DNA from: Microbacterium sp. SCN 70-27
Lineage (GTDB): Bacteria > Actinomycetota > Actinomycetes > Actinomycetales > Microbacteriaceae
DNA length: 41,932 bases
NCBI GenBank assembly: GCA_001724425.1
Contig: MEEK01000023.1
Location: 1 to 41,932, forward strand
Direction: 5' to 3'
The position numbers and the translations under genes were made by a program. This document shows positions 6,936-13,554 of the stretch, piece after piece (the stretch's first letter is position 1; the number at the start of each line of letters is the position of its first letter). The notes beneath the pieces were generated by a model. The model searched no databases. It had not been told where the DNA came from and was given only the letters and a program-made list of their open reading frames with translations.

Positions 6936-7540
6936 CGCCCGTCTCCTTCCTGATCCCACTCGCGTTCCCGCACGAAGCTGTCGCGCAGCGCGGTCCGGAA
7001 CTCGGATGCCTGCCAACCGGGCGTCGCGAACAGATCGGCATACGTCTGCGCGAGGCTCGAGTACCCGTTCCAGGTCCTCGCGGCGCGTTTGTCCATCGAC
7101 AGGACGCGCACCTCCTTGCCGGCGGGCAGGTCGGTGAGATTCACGGATGTGGGGAGGTACACGATGTGCTCGTTGAAGTCCGCGACGGCTCGGCCTTTCA
7201 GGATCGCGTTCGCCGCGTCAGCGCCTCCGAGCGCGTAGGGGCCCAGCTTCGAGTCGAGAACCGGATCGATGCCCTCGCGGGTGGTCCACGTGAGGGTGTC
7301 ACGCTCGAGGTTGCGCCACGCGCACAGCATCGTCAGCAGTTTGTCGATACTGACGACCGCGAGCCCGCCGCGGTTGTACCGATCGACGGTCCCGTTGCTC
7401 TCGAGGCGCTCGAGAGCGAGATAGGCGGTCGTGCTCGGCACGCCTGCCTCGTACGCGAGGTCGGCGACGTTCCGCCAGGTCCGCTGCCCTTCGAGAGCAC
7501 GATCGGCAAGAGCGCGCCACACCAGCTCATTACCCTTCAT
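6932..7540 (-). CDS. AbiEi-like antitoxin/repressor with winged helix
   Basis: 202 residues. The N-terminus (about 1-60) is a winged helix: TWRNVADLAYEAGVPSTTAYLALERLESNGTV, followed by the wing DRYNRGGLAVVSIDKL. The C-terminal two thirds (LGPYALGGADAANAIL, then FNEHIVYLPTSVNL and KEVRVLSMDKRA) fits the AbiEi-type C-domain that accompanies a nucleotidyltransferase toxin. Known AbiEi proteins repress their own operon and neutralise the toxin without direct contact, the definition of type IV. It is the first gene of a two-gene operon, and its promoter carries two matching 16-base dyads (7567-7606). It is a divergent member: I rely on gene order, size, wHTH and partner more than on residue identity. 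Confidence 0.75.
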   Translation of the reverse strand: MKGNELVWRALADRALEGQRTWRNVADLAYEAGVPSTTAYLALERLESNGTVDRYNRGGLAVVSIDKLLTMLCAWRNLERDTLTWTTREGIDPVLDSKLGPYALGGADAANAILKGRAVADFNEHIVYLPTSVNLTDLPAGKEVRVLSMDKRAARTWNGYSSLAQTYADLFATPGWQASEFRTALRDSFVREREWDQEGDGR

Positions 7541-7566
7541 CGCTCTCCTCGGCCGTCAGGTATTCC

Positions 7567-7606
7567 TGTGATCGTGGTTACAGGAATACATGTAAGCACA
7601 ATTACA
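7567..7606. promoter_or_regulatory. Twin operators of the AbiE-like operon
   Basis: TGTGATCGTGGTTACA (7567-7582) and TGTAAGCACAATTACA (7591-7606) share the form TGTRA-N6-TTACA and start 24 bases apart. The first is embedded in a longer dyad (TATTCCTGT 7561-7569, ACAGGAATA 7580-7588), and the second half-sites both read TTACAGGAA. They lie 27-66 bases upstream of the antitoxin ATG on the minus strand. Tandem operators bound cooperatively are known for AbiEi. Confidence 0.7.
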
Positions 7607-7991
7607 GGAAAAGCAGAAGACTGATCGACCGTCGATTTGAGGCCTTGCTGCAGAGTGTGTCCACCTGGCGTCCGAGGGGTCACCGCTGAAGAGGAGCAAG
7701 CGGCCGCGATCCCTTGAAAACACTGGGATCGCGGGCGTTCGCGAATCGACGCGGCGAGGGGAGTCGAACCCGCAACGCGACCGGGTATGAACCGGTGCCC
7801 GGGACCGCCCGGATCGCCGCGAATCGTGCCCTGAGGCACGCTGTCGACGCTAGGCGAACGCACCGACATCCGCCAGGTGCATGACGGATCCTTTCGCCGT
7901 GCGTCGCCGTATGACACAGGGGTCCGGTCGTCGGCGCCGCGCGAGAGGCGTACGGTGGAAGGACTCCCCACGAATTGAAGAGGTGTTTGTC
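7607..7991. other. Gene-free stretch with hairpins and a tRNA-like sequence
   Basis: No credible protein gene lies between the AbiE operators and the lipoprotein at 7992. It holds a perfect 10-bp hairpin (CCGCGATCCC 7704-7713, GGGATCGCGG 7725-7734, 11-base loop), the tRNA-like sequence 7751-7820 and a small hairpin CGTGCC-CTGA-GGCACG (7825-7840). A TACGGT box near 7948 may be the -10 of the lipoprotein gene. The first hairpin would terminate a minus-strand transcript from the tRNA-like sequence. Confidence 0.6.
7751..7820 (-). tRNA. Degenerate tRNA-Met(CAU)-like sequence, probably a pseudo-tRNA
   Basis: On the minus strand the 70-nt sequence has a perfect acceptor stem (GCGGCGA with TCGCCGC), a perfect anticodon stem ACCGG/CCGGT with loop TTCATAC (anticodon CAT) and a T-loop GGTTCGACTCC. 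It fails in two places: the D-arm pairs as CGGG/CCCG with a loop of only four bases, and the T-stem forms just three clean pairs and is one base short. No CCA follows. It may be a decayed phage/plasmid tRNA or an old integration site rather than a working tRNA. A hairpin (7704-7734) lies 16 bases downstream. Confidence 0.35.
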
Positions 7992-8513
7992 ATGCGCTCA
8001 CGAAGCACAGCAGTCCTGTCCGTCGCCGCCCTCGCGGCGCTCGCCCTCGCGGGATGCTCCGCCGGATCGGCCGGCCCCGGAGCCTCCGCCACGAAGACCC
8101 CCGCTCCCGTCGTCGAGTCCTCGTACGCGTCGCCCGCCACGGTCGGCGACCGCACCGGTGTCGCCGGCGACGACCTTCAGGTGTGGAGCGCGAGCGTCCC
8201 CGACAGCGGCGCCGCGGCGAGCCTCGGCGACCCCGAGGCGGGCAACGAGTGGGTCACCGTCAACGTCGCGCAGTGGGTCGCCACGAGTGGCAAGACGGAT
8301 GTCGACGCCGCTCCCGTGCTCCGCTCGACCGCCGACAAGGCCGTGGAGGGCAAGGCCGTGTCGCCGCGCGCCGTCGCCGTGCCCATGACCGAGGGCAAGC
8401 TCTACACCTTCGTGTGGAGCTTCCAGGTTCCCGAGGCATCCGCTGACGCGTCGACGCTCGTCCTCTGCACGAGCGCGGCCGACGACGCCGCGTGCTCGTC
8501 GATCGCGAAGTGA
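7992..8513 (+). CDS. Putative lipoprotein, function unknown
   Basis: 173 residues beginning MRSRSTAVLSVAALAALALA, with lipobox LAGC (Cys22). A low-complexity Ser/Gly/Ala/Thr linker follows, then a beta-rich domain (about 65-173) with VTVNVAQWVATSG, LYTFVWSFQVP and two late cysteines (LCTS and DAACSS) that may form a disulfide. ATG 7992 is chosen because GAAGAGG lies about 8 bases upstream and the signal peptide starts there; the longer frame from 7881 is not supported. It is anchored outside the membrane. The fold may resemble DUF4352-type telokin-like lipoproteins, but this is a guess. A strong terminator follows. Confidence 0.8.
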   Translation: MRSRSTAVLSVAALAALALAGCSAGSAGPGASATKTPAPVVESSYASPATVGDRTGVAGDDLQVWSASVPDSGAAASLGDPEAGNEWVTVNVAQWVATSGKTDVDAAPVLRSTADKAVEGKAVSPRAVAVPMTEGKLYTFVWSFQVPEASADASTLVLCTSAADDAACSSIAK

Positions 8514-8537
8514 CCCGAGGCGTATAGCGCCCCATCC

Positions 8538-8572
8538 AGCGGCCCGCGCATCCGGAGGGATGCCGGGCCGCT
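8538..8572. terminator. Bidirectional terminator between convergent genes
   Basis: AGCGGCCCG (8538-8546) pairs with CGGGCCGCT (8564-8572), and inside them GCATCC (8548-8553) pairs with GGATGC (8558-8563) around a GGAG loop, with C8547 bulged. The 15-bp stem lies between the plus-strand lipoprotein and the minus-strand YccF gene. The inner arms use the genome-wide GGATGC motif. Confidence 0.8.
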
Positions 8573-8584
8573 GCGGCGTTCTCG

Positions 8585-8983
8585 TCAGAGCGTGCGGTCG
8601 AAGTCGCCGCCGCGGGTGGACACGATGTCCTTGCCGAGCGGCATGAGCGAGATCGGGATCATCTTGAAGTCCGCGATCGCCATCGGGATGCCGATGATCG
8701 TGATGCACAGCGCGATGCCGCTCGTGAGGTGCGCGAGGGCCAGCCACCACCCCGCGAAGATGACCCAGATGACGTTCCCGAGGAACGACGCGACCCCGGC
8801 GGTCGGCTTCGCCACGATCGTGCGGCCGAACGGCCAGATGACGTACCCGGCCGTGCGGAACGAGGCGATCGCCCACGGGATCGTGATGATCGGGATGCAC
8901 AGCAGCACCCCCGCCACGACGTAGCCGACGAACAGCCAGAAGCCCGCGAAGATCACCCAGATGATGTTGAGGATCGTGCGCAT
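8585..8983 (-). CDS. YccF-domain inner membrane protein
   Basis: 132 residues made of two copies of the YccF repeat. Each has NIIWVIFAGFWL or NVIWVIFAGWWLAL, a helix with LCIPIITIPWAIASF or LCITIIGIPMAIADF, and a loop (WPFGR / MPLGK). About four membrane helices are predicted. The family is widespread and its function is unknown. ATG 8983 (MRTILNIIW) is the usual family start; ATG 8992 would add three residues. The gene is convergent with the lipoprotein and separated from the next minus-strand gene by a 148-base gap that contains a long inverted repeat. Confidence 0.88.
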   Translation of the reverse strand: MRTILNIIWVIFAGFWLFVGYVVAGVLLCIPIITIPWAIASFRTAGYVIWPFGRTIVAKPTAGVASFLGNVIWVIFAGWWLALAHLTSGIALCITIIGIPMAIADFKMIPISLMPLGKDIVSTRGGDFDRTL

Positions 8984-9011
8984 GGCATCCATTCTCGCGC
9001 GTTCCGCGTTT

Positions 9012-9091
9012 CCGTATTCAGTCTTGCCGGGTTTGGAACGGGCTCGCAGGGCTGTGCTGAAGGATTCTCGGCGTGCGCAGACTGAATACGG
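9012..9091. repeat. 13-bp perfect inverted repeat with 54-base spacer
   Basis: CCGTATTCAGTCT (9012-9024) and AGACTGAATACGG (9079-9091) are exact reverse complements. The arms are unusually AT-rich for the region. The element lies in the gap between two minus-strand genes and could fold as a long hairpin, terminator or small RNA. Its geometry resembles the other inverted repeats of this window (arms 13-16, spacers 56-63). Confidence 0.7.
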
Positions 9092-9131
9092 CGGGGTCCC
9101 GGACGGGGCGCGGGGTGGTGCGGCAGCGGGC

Positions 9132-9575
9132 TCAGCCGACGAAGGACGACGCCCGATCCGAGAGCGCGCGCTGGGCCCGGCGCAGCAGGCCCACGAGCCC
9201 GGTGATGAGCAGCAGCGCGCCGACGGCGAGCACGCCATAGCCGACAGCGGCCGCCGGCGAGAGGTCCCCGACCCACGTGGACAGGTCGTCGAGTCGTCCG
9301 GCCCCGGAAGCGAGCCAGATCCCCGCCGAAGCGAGCGCCGCGAGTGCGATCCCCCACACGATCCCGGCCCAGCGGGTGCGCGGGCGCGGGCCGGCGGATG
9401 CCCCGGATACGGCGCCCGTGGCGGGCACCTGGGCATCGGCTGCCACCTCGGTCGTTTCGGCGGTGTTCGCCGCCATGACGCCCGGGGCGAGCCCGGCCGC
9501 CGGCGGCAGGAGGTCGGCGAGGGGTTCGGTGGGCTGGATGTCCGCGAGGGTTTCGGTGGGCTCGTCGTCGGTCAT
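9132..9575 (-). CDS. Small membrane protein downstream of PspC gene
   Basis: 147 residues starting MTDDEPTETLADIQPTEPLA. The first 65 residues are an acidic, alanine-rich, probably unstructured cytosolic segment. Two membrane helices follow: WAGIVWGIALAALASAGIWL (about 70-90) and AVGYGVLAVGALLLITGLVG (about 112-132), then a basic tail RRAQRALSDRA. ATG 9575 overlaps the stop of the PspC gene by ATGA, so the two are co-translated. The family is unknown to me; the position suggests a helper or anchor for the PspC protein. A longer frame exists but runs inside the upstream gene. Confidence 0.75.
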   Translation of the reverse strand: MTDDEPTETLADIQPTEPLADLLPPAAGLAPGVMAANTAETTEVAADAQVPATGAVSGASAGPRPRTRWAGIVWGIALAALASAGIWLASGAGRLDDLSTWVGDLSPAAAVGYGVLAVGALLLITGLVGLLRRAQRALSDRASSFVG

Positions 9576-11233
9576 CGGGTGTCCTCTCCGGAGGTGACGG
9601 GCAGTTCGACGGCGATCCATCCGGTCTGCTGGTCGATCACGAGCGTCTGCTCGGTGGTGATGCCGGCAGCATCGTCGATGGGCGCCGACGTGTAGGTTCC
9701 GACGGAGCGGACCCGCCCGTCCGCGAGCGATGTCGTCGTCAGGTCGGCCGCGTCGACGTCGAGCATCGCACCGTCGGCCCGCATGATGCTCAGCATGCCG
9801 GCGGGCGCCGTGACGTCCAGGTGCAGCGTGACGCCTCGCTCGAGCCGCACCCACGTCGTCCCGGTGCGCTTGACGATGTGGATCGGCTCATCGGCGTGGC
9901 CGTTGTTGATGAGCCAGACCGAGACATCGCCGTACGGCTGCACGAACGGGTGCTCGGCGGTCCACTTCTGCTGTTGCGCACCGTTGGAGATCCCGTACCC
10001 GCCGATGTGCAACGCGGTCAGCGCGGGGACGGCCGTCGCCGCGAGCCCGCCCGTGAGGAGCACCACGGTGACGAACGCGAGGAATCCGCTGCGACGACGA
10101 GCGATCCCCGCGGCGATCATGCCGATCGCGGTGACGAGCGCGGCGACGAACAGGCCGCGGGCGCCCGCCAGCTCGGTCGCTCCGGTGACGGCCACGAGCG
10201 CACCCGCGACGATCGCGATACCGAGCACCGTCGCGACGAACGCGAAGGGCGTGCGCGGGTTCGACGCCTTGCGGAGGCGCCGGCGTTCCGCGGCCTCCGC
10301 GGAGAACGCGGCGCCGCGGGCATGCCGCTCGAGGCGCGCCTGGTCGCGGGCGATCCGGGCGGCGTCCTGTTGCTGACGTCGCCACGCGTCGTCCTGCGCC
10401 TTCCACGCGGCGTGCTGCTCACGCCAGGCGGCGTACTCGTCGGGTTGCTCCGTCGACGCCGGAGCCGCGTCGTCCGCGGCGATCGGCGCGTCGGTGGTCG
10501 TCGGGGCGGCGATCACATCGGCGGAGTCGGGCGAGTCGACAGAGGAGAGGGAGGGGAGGGAGGAGGGGGTGGATGCCGCGAAGCCGGCGGCATCCACCCC
10601 CTCGGGGTCCGCGGGCACGGCATCCGGTCCCGAGCCGGATGCCGTGGCGGACTCGACCGGGGCGACGGACGCGACGGAAGCCGTTCGTGCGTCGGCGTCG
10701 ACCGCCGGACGGGAAGCGGGCGGCGTGTGACGCGCCGCCCGCACGATGATCACGACGAGCGCCGCCGCGAGGCCGACGCCGATCAGTGCCAAGAGGATGC
10801 CGAGGGCCGTGTAGCCGCCGAACGGGGCGGACCCGACGTACAGCACGGGGAGGCCGAGAAACAGGGAGATCGGCGCGGGGATGATGCCGAGCACCGCGCA
10901 GATCGCGACGCCCGCCTGCGCGGGGGAGAACCGGCCGCGCAACGCCTCTTGGAGGAGGATCCGACCGTCGAGGTCGGGCAGCAGCGCCCACGCGATCGCG
11001 TACAGCAGCAATGCCGGGAAGCCGAAGAGGCTCACGACGACGAGGATGCCTCGCACGATCAGCGGGTCGATCCGCAGCCGCGCCGCGATCCCCGCCGCGA
11101 CGCCGCCGAGCCATCCGTCCGTACGGACGATGCCCAACCCCGACGTCCACGCGAAGAACCGGTCGGCGCGGGACGGGCGAGGGGGCCGCGCCGCGGGCTC
11201 GGGCGGCCCGGGGTCGGTCACGGGGGAGGTCAT
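9572..11233 (-). CDS. PspC-domain multi-pass membrane protein
   Basis: 553 residues. An N-terminal PspC domain (about 25-90: RTDGWLGGVAAGIAARLRID, then a helix LLLYAIAWALLP) is followed by several hydrophobic helices, a long low-complexity Ala/Ser/Asp linker (about 175-270) and a charged coiled-coil-like part (EYAAWREQHAAWKAQ). Four more helices and a C-terminal extracytoplasmic beta domain follow (HPFVQPYGDVSVWL onwards, about 430-553) like the adhesin-type C-domain of LiaF proteins. PspC/LiaF proteins sense or modulate envelope stress. It is divergent from a PspC-kinase/regulator pair, which is the common actinobacterial arrangement. The start ATG 11233 lies about 106 bases from the divergent gene; the frame further upstream is not supported. 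Confidence 0.85.
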   Translation of the reverse strand: MTSPVTDPGPPEPAARPPRPSRADRFFAWTSGLGIVRTDGWLGGVAAGIAARLRIDPLIVRGILVVVSLFGFPALLLYAIAWALLPDLDGRILLQEALRGRFSPAQAGVAICAVLGIIPAPISLFLGLPVLYVGSAPFGGYTALGILLALIGVGLAAALVVIIVRAARHTPPASRPAVDADARTASVASVAPVESATASGSGPDAVPADPEGVDAAGFAASTPSSLPSLSSVDSPDSADVIAAPTTTDAPIAADDAAPASTEQPDEYAAWREQHAAWKAQDDAWRRQQQDAARIARDQARLERHARGAAFSAEAAERRRLRKASNPRTPFAFVATVLGIAIVAGALVAVTGATELAGARGLFVAALVTAIGMIAAGIARRRSGFLAFVTVVLLTGGLAATAVPALTALHIGGYGISNGAQQQKWTAEHPFVQPYGDVSVWLINNGHADEPIHIVKRTGTTWVRLERGVTLHLDVTAPAGMLSIMRADGAMLDVDAADLTTTSLADGRVRSVGTYTSAPIDDAAGITTEQTLVIDQQTGWIAVELPVTSGEDTR

Positions 11234-11279
11234 GCAACGATCTTCGCCGGTGCGAGGCGGGGCGTGCCATGGGGTGAAT

Positions 11280-11296
11280 CCCTGAGGCATCCCTGA
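11280..11296. promoter_or_regulatory. Tandem CCCTGA sites in the divergent promoter
   Basis: CCCTGA occurs at 11280-11285 and again at 11291-11296, exactly 11 bases (one helical turn) apart, in the gap between the divergent PspC and histidine-kinase genes. LuxR/NarL-type response regulators often bind such spaced half-sites, and one is encoded in this cluster, so autoregulation of both directions is plausible. Confidence 0.35.
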
Positions 11297-11348
11297 TTCT
11301 CGATGACGGGAGGGGAGCTGACGCGGGCGATGTGGTGGGATGGGCGAC

Positions 11349-12605
11349 ATGACCACTCCCGCAGCGCCACAGGCGCGGCCGGTGCGCCCGGCGCGGCCGG
11401 CACGCCCGGCCCGCCCGGCGAGGCCGCGCGCCGTCGCCGCGCCGCGCCCCGCGCTGCAGCGCCCCCGGGAGTGCGCGGTCACGGGTGTCGCGGTCGGTCT
11501 CGCGCGGCACCTCGGCGCACCGGTGTGGGCCGTGCGGGCGCTGTTCATCGTGCTCGCGCTGCTCGGTGGGGCGGGCATCCTGCTCTACCTCTGGTGCTGG
11601 GCGTTCATCCCGTGGGAGCCCGGCGCGGCCACCCCCACCCATGCCGTGCCCGTCGCCTGGATCCTGCTCATCGTCGCGGGGACGTCCTTGATCGTCGCCT
11701 TCCTCGGGGTCGATCAGTACCAGAACTGGGGATGGGCGCCGTACGCGGTGCCGCGGATCATCGGCGGCTTCGCGGTCGCCGTGGCCGCGGCCACCGTCGC
11801 GGGACTCTGGGCGGGATTCGTCGATCGGGTCGACCCCGCACGCGGCGCCGGACACGCCATCCTCACGCGCGTCATCGCGATCGGGACGCTCGTGGTCGTC
11901 CTCGTGACCGTGTCCGGACAGGTGGCGAGGGGTGTCGGGCCCGTCGTCGGCACCGCAGGCATCCTGCTCCCCGCTCTCGCGATCCTCGCGGTGCTCTCGC
12001 CCGCGCTCATCCAGCAGTACCGTGAGCTCACCGGTGAGCGGATCAAGCGCATCCGTGAGGAGCAGCGTGCGGAGATGGCGGCGCACCTGCACGACTCGGT
12101 GCTGCAGACCCTCGCCCTCATCCAGAACCGCGCGGGGGCATCCAGCGACGCCGCCCGCCTCGCTCGGGCGCAGGAGCGCGAGCTGCGCGCCTGGCTGTAC
12201 GACGGCGATCAGCCCGCCGACAGCGACCTGCCGACCGACCTCCGCGACTATGCGGGGGCGCTGGAGCTCGACTATCCGGTGCGGATCGACGTCGTCTCGG
12301 CGGGGCTCTCGACCGAGCGGGCGAGCGGCGAGGTCGCCGCGGCGGCGCGCGAGGCGATGCTGAACGCGGCCCGCCACGCGGGTGGCGAGGTGTCGGTGTA
12401 CATCGAGGGTCGCGTCGCGGGCGTGGACGTCTACATCCGCGACCGGGGCGCGGGATTCGTGCTCGACGACGTGCCGGACGACCGCCTCGGCATCCGCCAA
12501 TCCATCGTCGGGCGCATGCGGCGGGCCGGAGGCGTCGCCGCAGTGCGTTCGACGGGCTCCGGAACCGAGGTCCACCTGCACTTCGACGGAGGCAGCAGTG
12601 CGTGA
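11349..12605 (+). CDS. PspC-domain sensor histidine kinase
   Basis: 418 residues. After a Pro/Arg-Ala-rich N-terminal tail comes a PspC domain (about 30-85: CAVTGVAVGLARHLGAPVWA, then LYLWCWAFIPWE). Several membrane helices follow (about 100-220). The HisKA_3 dimerisation helix has EMAAHLHDSVLQTLALIQ with phospho-accepting His248, and the HATPase_c domain has EAMLNAARHAG (N-box) and DRGAGF (G1). Such kinases sense envelope perturbation and phosphorylate the regulator encoded next, which overlaps by 8 bases. ATG 11349 is preferred because GGTGGG lies 9 bases upstream; ATG 11340 is the alternative (three residues more). Homologues pair with LiaR-like or MacR-like regulators in actinobacteria. 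Confidence 0.9.
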   Translation: MTTPAAPQARPVRPARPARPARPARPRAVAAPRPALQRPRECAVTGVAVGLARHLGAPVWAVRALFIVLALLGGAGILLYLWCWAFIPWEPGAATPTHAVPVAWILLIVAGTSLIVAFLGVDQYQNWGWAPYAVPRIIGGFAVAVAAATVAGLWAGFVDRVDPARGAGHAILTRVIAIGTLVVVLVTVSGQVARGVGPVVGTAGILLPALAILAVLSPALIQQYRELTGERIKRIREEQRAEMAAHLHDSVLQTLALIQNRAGASSDAARLARAQERELRAWLYDGDQPADSDLPTDLRDYAGALELDYPVRIDVVSAGLSTERASGEVAAAAREAMLNAARHAGGEVSVYIEGRVAGVDVYIRDRGAGFVLDDVPDDRLGIRQSIVGRMRRAGGVAAVRSTGSGTEVHLHFDGGSSA

Positions 12606-13257
12606 GCAGATCCGCGTCGTCATCGTCGACGACCACTCCATCTTCCGTTCGGGGCTGCGCAGCGACCTCGACGACACCGTCGTCATCGCCGGCGAGGCAT
12701 CCGACGTCCCCTCCGCGATCGCGGTCATCACCGAGGCGTGCCCCGACGTGGTCCTCCTCGACGTCCATCTGCCCGGCGGATCCGGGCAGGACGCGACGGG
12801 CGGCGAAGAGGTCATCCGCGGCTGCGCGGGAACGCCCACGCGCTTTCTCGCGCTGAGTGTGTCGGATGCCGCGGAGGACGTCGTCCGCGTCATCCGTGCG
12901 GGCGCCCGCGGCTACATCACGAAGGGGTCGTCGGGCATCGAGGTGAGCCGCGCGGCGCACGCCGTCGCCGGCGGGGATGCCGTCTTCTCGCCCCGCCTCG
13001 CGGGCTTCGTCCTCGACGCGTTCGGCGCCGTCGCCGGTGAGACCGCGGCGGTCGACGACGAACTGGACCGGCTGTCGGCGCGCGAGCAGGAGGTCATGCG
13101 CCTCATCGCCCGCGGATTCGCGTACAAGGAGGTCGCCGCGGAGCTGTTCATCTCCGTCAAGACCGTCGAGACGCACGTGTCGGCCGTGCTGCGGAAGCTC
13201 CAGCTGTCGTCTCGGCACGAGCTCACGGCCTGGGCCAGCGAGCGGCGGCTGCTGTAG
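12598..13257 (+). CDS. LuxR-family response regulator
   Basis: 219 residues from GTG 12598. The receiver domain has the acidic pair Asp11-Asp12, the phosphorylation site Asp55 in VVLLDVHLPGG, and the Lys in GYITKGSSG. The C-terminal LuxR helix-turn-helix is LSAREQEVMRLIARGFAYKE followed by ISVKTVETHVSAVLRKL. It is the partner of the PspC kinase, whose 3' end it overlaps, so the two are translationally coupled. Probable targets are the divergent PspC gene and its own operon (CCCTGA repeat). No terminator directly follows; instead a repeat region lies between it and pcrA. Confidence 0.92.
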   Translation: MREQIRVVIVDDHSIFRSGLRSDLDDTVVIAGEASDVPSAIAVITEACPDVVLLDVHLPGGSGQDATGGEEVIRGCAGTPTRFLALSVSDAAEDVVRVIRAGARGYITKGSSGIEVSRAAHAVAGGDAVFSPRLAGFVLDAFGAVAGETAAVDDELDRLSAREQEVMRLIARGFAYKEVAAELFISVKTVETHVSAVLRKLQLSSRHELTAWASERRLL

Positions 13258-13303
13258 CGCGGCGCAGGCGTGTCGGCCTGTCCCGCGGCATCCGCCTGCC
13301 GGT

Positions 13304-13475
13304 ACGAACTCCGCGGGTCTGTCAGCACGAACGCCGCGAGGCATCCGCGGGTCTGCCGGCACGAACTCCGCGAGGCATCCGCGGGTCTGCCGGCACGAAC
13401 TCCGCAGACTGTCGCGAACTCCGCACCGGATCGCGCGCACGGGTGCGGAGTTCGTCGTATTCTGCGGAGTTCGTG
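13304..13475. repeat. Intergenic repeat: 34-bp tandem copies plus nested palindrome (ACGAACTCCGC family)
   Basis: ACGAACTCCGC-type units start at 13304, 13327, 13361 and 13395. The middle two are complete 34-base tandem copies (ACGAACKCCGCGAGGCATCC plus a 14-base tail); the first lacks 11 bases. From 13394 a nested palindrome follows: outer arms CACGAACTCCGCA (13394-13406) and TGCGGAGTTCGTG (13463-13475), inner arms CGAACTCCGCACC (13415-13427) and GGTGCGGAGTTCG (13442-13454). A homologous copy lies at 26008-26077. No gene is present in 13258-13554. Confidence 0.85.
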
Positions 13476-13539
13476 CGCCGGCCGCGGGAGGCCGGGGAGG
13501 GCCGGGGATGCCCCCGCGTGGGGCGTCGGAGGGGCGACC

Positions 13540-13545
13540 TAGACT
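13540..13545 (+). promoter_or_regulatory. -10 box of pcrA, likely leaderless
   Basis: TAGACT ends 9 bases before the ATG at 13555, so transcription would start within a few bases of the start codon. No clear -35 is visible. GAGGGG between the two could still serve as a ribosome site for a slightly upstream start. Confidence 0.5.
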
Positions 13546-13554
13546 TGAGGGGCC

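Noticed and set aside
10021..11340. GGATGC as a KOPS-type polarity signal
   Set aside because: Both orientations are mixed along one strand in the part I counted, whereas KOPS-like motifs are strongly strand-biased.
13304..13475. CRISPR array
   Set aside because: The 34-base units abut without spacers and the rest is a palindrome; no cas genes are near.
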